Assembly (NCBI GenBank): GCA_016933055.1
Contig: JAFGBS010000009.1
Span: 509,590-573,589 of the forward strand
From: Promethearchaeota archaeon
Lineage (GTDB): Archaea; Asgardarchaeota; Lokiarchaeia; Sigyniarchaeales; Promethearchaeaceae
DNA length: 64,000 nucleotides
Direction: 5' to 3'
In this document: one piece after another, positions 60,040 to 64,000 of the stretch
Layout: the number at the start of each line of letters is the position of its first letter
How positions within the stretch are numbered: position 1 is the stretch's first letter
Made by a program: the position numbers and the translations under genes
The notes under the pieces: model-generated
Databases searched by the model: none
Told to the model about the DNA's origin: nothing
The model's input: the letters and a program-made list of their open reading frames with translations, nothing else

Positions 60040-62753
60040 TCAGATACCTCCTCATACTTTTTTGGACTCGTTTTATTGAACGGAATTTCCACATGGCGTT
60101 CTTCATCTTGTAGAGCTGCCACTTCTTTCTCACGAACATGGCGTTTATACATAGTACGATAAATTTTCGTATAAATTCCATTTGATTGCATAAGTTGTTC
60201 ATGAGTACCTTGTTCCACTATTCTTCCATCATCTAAAACGAAAATTCGATCGCAATTTCGAACAGTTGATAGTCTTTGAGTTATAATAAAAGTGGTTCTT
60301 CCCTCAAATAATTGTTCCAGTGCCTCTTGAATCTCAAATTCAGTGTCTACATCTACGGCACTGAGACTGTCGTCTAAAATTAAGATTTTTGGGTCTTGAA
60401 GAAGAGCTCTGGCAATTGCAATTCTTTGTTTTTGACCTCCACTTAGAGTCTGCCCTCGCTCCCCAACCACCGTATCATATCCTTCTGGTAATGACATTAT
60501 GTATTCATGAATTTTCGCAACTTTCGCAACAGTTATCATATCTTCCTCTTTAACCCGTTTTTTTCCGTAGCAGATGTTGTTCTTGATGGAACGGGAAAAC
60601 AAAAAGGACTCTTGAGCAACAATTCCAATTTGTTTTCGATAGTGTTTTAAATCCAGTTCTCTAATATCAATTCCGTCAATATAGATATTTCCAGTCGTTG
60701 TATCATAAAATCTTGGAATCAGATTAATAAGTGTGGTTTTTCCACTTCCTGTTGCTCCTAAAAACGCCACTGTTTCTCCCGTTTTAATGTCAATCGAAAT
60801 ATCCTGCAAAGCTAACTTTGGTGCATGATCTTCCGTGAGATCATCATATGAAAAGCTAACCTCTTTAAATACAACATGACCGTTAAATTCGAATGGAATC
60901 ACGGGCGTCGATGAGATTTCTTCAAATTTTGAATTCAGATGAATAGGATCAATTTTGGGGATGATTACTTCTTGAGGGATATCCAGAGGGATTTTTTTCA
61001 TTCGCTTTTTATGAATCTTTTCAAACTGCTTGCGCAGTACTTCTTTTTCTAAACGTAAAAATGATAATGCATCTTGAGTAATTACTTTTGAACCGGTGGC
61101 GGTATCTTTTCGAGTAGCTGGAACAATTCCTTTTTTAATTAATAATTTTTCATACTTTTTAGCTATTTCTATATGAACAAGAGGTTCGGGAGAATACATG
61201 GTTTTTTGGAGCTCAATCACGCGATTTTGTTCATAATCATTTTCTGAGAAATATTCAATGTATAATAGCAGAGAGTCCATAGGATCTTTTCGTAGTTCAA
61301 CTAGGGTAGTATCATAAATATTTCTTAAACGTCTATATACGTTTTCCATAAGATCGTTGTTTTCAAGAAGGAACAACAAATATTGGGCAATGAATGAAAT
61401 TGGATTTGTCAAATCACTTGGTTTTGGTTCACTTAAAGCAAGTTCCTCCAGTTGTTCTAGGAATTCCGGTCTTTTAGTTAAAATTGCGATTTTCTGAGAT
61501 AATGGAGTTATAAAATTTAACCCATTAAAGATGATCGGTTCATTACCTTTGAAATAAATGGTTTCAACCGCACTAGTTTTGACATTTCGTGGAAGAATTG
61601 TTGTCTCTTCAAATCTTTTCAATATTCGTTTTGCACGTTTTTCCCGACGAGTTTCTTCTGGTTTTGGCATTCCAATAAGGGCATCAATAGTATCTATTAT
61701 TTTTTCATCCTTAAGAAGGCGAATATACAGATCCCCCAGTGCTCGACTGGGATCAATAGGTTGATCTGGCACCTGAATCTCATTTCGATTGTCTATTATT
61801 TCATTTACTCGGTCTAATGCTGCTCGATTTGCAGATAATTCATTGAAGAAATTCACAATCATCCGAATGGGTTCATAAATCGTGATAAAATATACAAAAG
61901 TTGCTACAACAGATCCCAGAGAAAATACCCTGTCCCCAGGATGAGTAATTAACCATCCTCCAATAAATACAACAATGGCGCTTCCTGCCATTGTAAAATA
62001 TTCAGATAAAGGAGAATATAAAGTCTGTAATCGAATAACTTGTTTACTTTTATTTAAAAAGTCCTCGTTATCTCTGTTATATTTATCCATCTCCATTTTT
62101 TGGCGACCAAAAGCTTTAACAACTCTCACACCCGTGATATTTTCTTCAATAGTGGATAGCATTTCTCCGCGGGCCTCATACATAGCCAGGGAAGAAGGAT
62201 GGATTCGTTTGCGGTACCATCCCATGAGGATAAATAGAGGAGGGGTTAATCCTATGAAAACAAACGACATTATGGGATTTATCTGCCAGACATAATAAAT
62301 TATTATAAACAAGGAAACCACATTCCGAATTAGATTTTGGAATTGATTTGCTAAGAAATTCTTTATAGCGTTTACATCCGATGTCGCTTTACTCATCAAA
62401 TTGCCCGTCCGATTTTTATCGTAGAAACTGTAACTTTGACGGGACAATGCCACAAAAATGTCATTGCGGATATTAAAAATAATATTTGTTCTCAAATTTT
62501 GCTGAACAATCATCCTAACTAGCTCACAGATTCCCGCAATAAAGAAAATCAGAGCAAGTTGAATTATAAAAGTTCGAATGAGTCCAAATTGTCTTTTTTT
62601 TATAATATCATCGATTAACACCGAAAAAAATTGGGGTAATCTCAGTGAAAATATATTTGAAGCAGTTGCGAATATCACTGATACTAGGATCAAATACCAG
62701 TATTTTTTGAAATATTTTGCTAACACACCTTGCTTCTGGTTGGGATAGCTCAT
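60036..62753 (-). CDS. ABC exporter half with degenerate ATPase site and a 290-residue insert
   Basis: The 905-residue protein has the membrane domain at about 15-320 and an ATPase domain from about 625: Walker A LGATGSGKTTL, Q-loop VAQES, signature LSGGQ and Walker B ILILDDSLSAVD, where Asp replaces the catalytic Glu. Between them is an extra segment of about 290 residues (330-622) not found in ordinary ABC exporters. It includes FNGLNFITPLSQKIAIL, which resembles the start of an ATPase domain without a Walker A. It is cotranscribed with the partner gene downstream. The role of the insert is unknown. Confidence 0.9.
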   Translation of the reverse strand: MSYPNQKQGVLAKYFKKYWYLILVSVIFATASNIFSLRLPQFFSVLIDDIIKKRQFGLIRTFIIQLALIFFIAGICELVRMIVQQNLRTNIIFNIRNDIFVALSRQSYSFYDKNRTGNLMSKATSDVNAIKNFLANQFQNLIRNVVSLFIIIYYVWQINPIMSFVFIGLTPPLFILMGWYRKRIHPSSLAMYEARGEMLSTIEENITGVRVVKAFGRQKMEMDKYNRDNEDFLNKSKQVIRLQTLYSPLSEYFTMAGSAIVVFIGGWLITHPGDRVFSLGSVVATFVYFITIYEPIRMIVNFFNELSANRAALDRVNEIIDNRNEIQVPDQPIDPSRALGDLYIRLLKDEKIIDTIDALIGMPKPEETRREKRAKRILKRFEETTILPRNVKTSAVETIYFKGNEPIIFNGLNFITPLSQKIAILTKRPEFLEQLEELALSEPKPSDLTNPISFIAQYLLFLLENNDLMENVYRRLRNIYDTTLVELRKDPMDSLLLYIEYFSENDYEQNRVIELQKTMYSPEPLVHIEIAKKYEKLLIKKGIVPATRKDTATGSKVITQDALSFLRLEKEVLRKQFEKIHKKRMKKIPLDIPQEVIIPKIDPIHLNSKFEEISSTPVIPFEFNGHVVFKEVSFSYDDLTEDHAPKLALQDISIDIKTGETVAFLGATGSGKTTLINLIPRFYDTTTGNIYIDGIDIRELDLKHYRKQIGIVAQESFLFSRSIKNNICYGKKRVKEEDMITVAKVAKIHEYIMSLPEGYDTVVGERGQTLSGGQKQRIAIARALLQDPKILILDDSLSAVDVDTEFEIQEALEQLFEGRTTFIITQRLSTVRNCDRIFVLDDGRIVEQGTHEQLMQSNGIYTKIYRTMYKRHVREKEVAALQDEERHVEIPFNKTSPKKYEEVSD

Positions 62754-62957
62754 GATACCACAGAATCGGATTCGTCAAACGACAATAAAGTACCATCATT
62801 TAAAAAGGAATTGAGCTAATAGGGTTGATTCTTACATTATTTTCTTGAAAGTTTAAACAGCTAATTAAGTAAAACTTAACTTTCTCTAAAGGAATGTCTT
62901 TCTGTGCATGAAAAAATTGGCTCTTATTATAATTTTATTCGTTTATAGGTAACGATT

Positions 62958-64000
62958 TCAATCTCTTTTTGTCGACTTCTCAAATATATGAAATTCCCTT
63001 CTGATTATCTCCGTATTATCATCATATAAAGACTTCTTATCTGCAAATAACTGAAGATCTTGATCAGATTTTTCTGCAATGAAACTATTGCCATAGATTG
63101 AAACTGGATAGCATCCGAATTCTGCAGCAATGTCTTCTATGTTAATTCTATAGCGTCCACCATCTAATGTCTCCACAGCGGGAGAAGTTACGACGATCCG
63201 GTGTCTCTCTTTAAGAATTTTGGATCCTTCTGAAAATAGTTTAGAATAGCTTGGAACAACAAGCTGCTCCATAACTGGTGATAACTGTTCATACCGAGGT
63301 AATTCTCGATAAAAAGGTAATAAATAAGGTTCAGAAACAATACCATCAAAAGAAAATTCCTTGAAAATGGAGGACAAATTTGCAATATCCCCCTCTTTAT
63401 ATTGATTTGCATTGATTTTTTGAGGATTTTCAAGAATCTTTGAAACCCATTTAAGATTCTTAAGCGTTCCTTTGATGCGTTCAGGTTCAAGATCCATTCC
63501 ATAAGTTTGGATCCCCATGGTGTGTGCAAACAATAAAATGGTTCCTGAACCACAGAAAGGATCCAATATCCGATTACTAGCATTGGGTTTCTTTAAATGT
63601 AGTAGTCCTAACATGATCTTTGCAAACTTCGGAGGAATACTGGATTTCACGTCCTTGTAAGGACGGTTCTCATCTAATTTTTTCATCTCATTCGAATTCG
63701 TAACATTTATTGTGTAGCCAATATGTATTCCCTCTTCGGTCATAACATACAACAATTCTTTGCGGTGATCTTGAAAGAGTTTATAAGCCCAGAAATGATG
63801 GGGAAAGAGAGGATTTAATGTGCCTTTATTAATTCGATCCTCAGGATAACGATAATATAATGCATTTTTTGCTCCTTTCTCTTTTAAAATTTTCATCCAT
63901 TCTTTATTTAAGAAAGGTAGAAAATGCTGAACAAGAGTTTTATAATAGGCTTTTTGGAATGTAATACCGTAGATGGAATTTGCAACAAAATATTTAATCG
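62958..64000 (-). CDS. Trm11-like tRNA/RNA guanine N2-methyltransferase, cut by the right edge
   Basis: The frame remains open upstream of the internal Met at 63896 to the right edge, so the start, and probably a THUMP domain, lie outside. The visible part has RPYKDVKSSIPPKFAKIML, the SAM motif RILDPFCGSGTIL, the acidic GMDLEPERIKGTLKNL and the catalytic segment VSEPYLLP. Archaeal TrmG10/Trm11 usually has DPPY there; the SEPY form marks a divergent branch. The likely reaction is methyl transfer to a guanine N2 in tRNA, but DNA or other RNA targets are possible. Confidence 0.85.
   Translation of the reverse strand, partial: IKYFVANSIYGITFQKAYYKTLVQHFLPFLNKEWMKILKEKGAKNALYYRYPEDRINKGTLNPLFPHHFWAYKLFQDHRKELLYVMTEEGIHIGYTINVTNSNEMKKLDENRPYKDVKSSIPPKFAKIMLGLLHLKKPNASNRILDPFCGSGTILLFAHTMGIQTYGMDLEPERIKGTLKNLKWVSKILENPQKINANQYKEGDIANLSSIFKEFSFDGIVSEPYLLPFYRELPRYEQLSPVMEQLVVPSYSKLFSEGSKILKERHRIVVTSPAVETLDGGRYRINIEDIAAEFGCYPVSIYGNSFIAEKSDQDLQLFADKKSLYDDNTEIIRREFHIFEKSTKRD

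Noticed and set aside
63188..63583. A 131-codon minus-strand ORF in another frame of the methylase gene
   Set aside because: The overlapping frame has the DPFCGSGT and SEPY motifs; this one is an overlapping shadow.

Overview
The window looks like chromosomal DNA of an AT-rich archaeon, most likely an Asgard (Promethearchaeota) lineage. Archaeal markers seen directly are a TFB next to a Gar1-like gene, a tRNA-Tyr with a C1-G72 pair and an intron that fits a bulge-helix-bulge, TYW1, TrmY, a Trm11-like methylase, an archaetidylinositol-phosphate-synthase-like enzyme and TATA-like boxes. The Asgard assignment rests on eukaryote-like genes occurring together: a Rab/Ras-type small GTPase, a roadblock/LC7 protein, a V4R (Bet3/TRAPP-fold) protein, a ubiquitin-like protein ending Gly-Gly-Asn, a 910-residue protein with UFL1-like winged-helix repeats, ribosomal protein eS26, RING-like zinc proteins and very large HEAT-solenoid proteins. 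I cannot name the class or species. No mobile element, CRISPR array, rRNA or replication origin was recognised.

Layout. 1-9200: an unknown gene cut by the left edge, a zinc-ribbon membrane protein overlapping a winged-helix regulator, a nucleoside phosphorylase, TYW1 and small metabolic or regulatory genes. 9208-13793: a polytopic membrane protein, the ubiquitin-like gene and a minus-strand run GTPase - thioredoxin-like - V4R - Lrp-type RAM domain. 13890-21756: a hydroxyacid dehydrogenase, an unknown protein, a tail-anchored subtilase, an ADTH synthase, NadB, a TspO-like protein and a UbiA prenyltransferase. 21784-25525: form III RuBisCO with ribose-1,5-bisphosphate isomerase (archaeal nucleotide-carbon pathway), a zinc ribbon and a ThiF/MoeB-type enzyme. 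25700-29484: a DEAD-box helicase, a ThiI homologue with an eroded PP-loop, an HDHD2-like HAD protein and tRNA-Tyr. 29498-38365: MGMT, a 907-base gene-free stretch with candidate structured RNAs, acetyltransferase, GalM, macro domain, the UFL1-like protein, HAD and FAH-family enzymes. 38489-49739: eS26, a lipid head-group transferase, TrmY, roadblock, TFB/Gar1, an EngB-like GTPase, small zinc proteins, a radical SAM protein and Sir2. 49919-64000: a 1423-residue membrane-anchored HEAT protein, two SDRs plus a third SDR remnant, a VWA/zinc-finger protein, a heterodimeric ABC exporter and a Trm11-like methylase cut by the right edge.

Two threads tie genes together. One is eukaryote-like signalling (GTPase, V4R, roadblock, Ubl, UFL1-like, RING-like). 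The other is tRNA and rRNA modification (TYW1, degenerate ThiI, TrmY, Trm11-like, Gar1). Functions named here come from motifs read by eye; no database search was possible.
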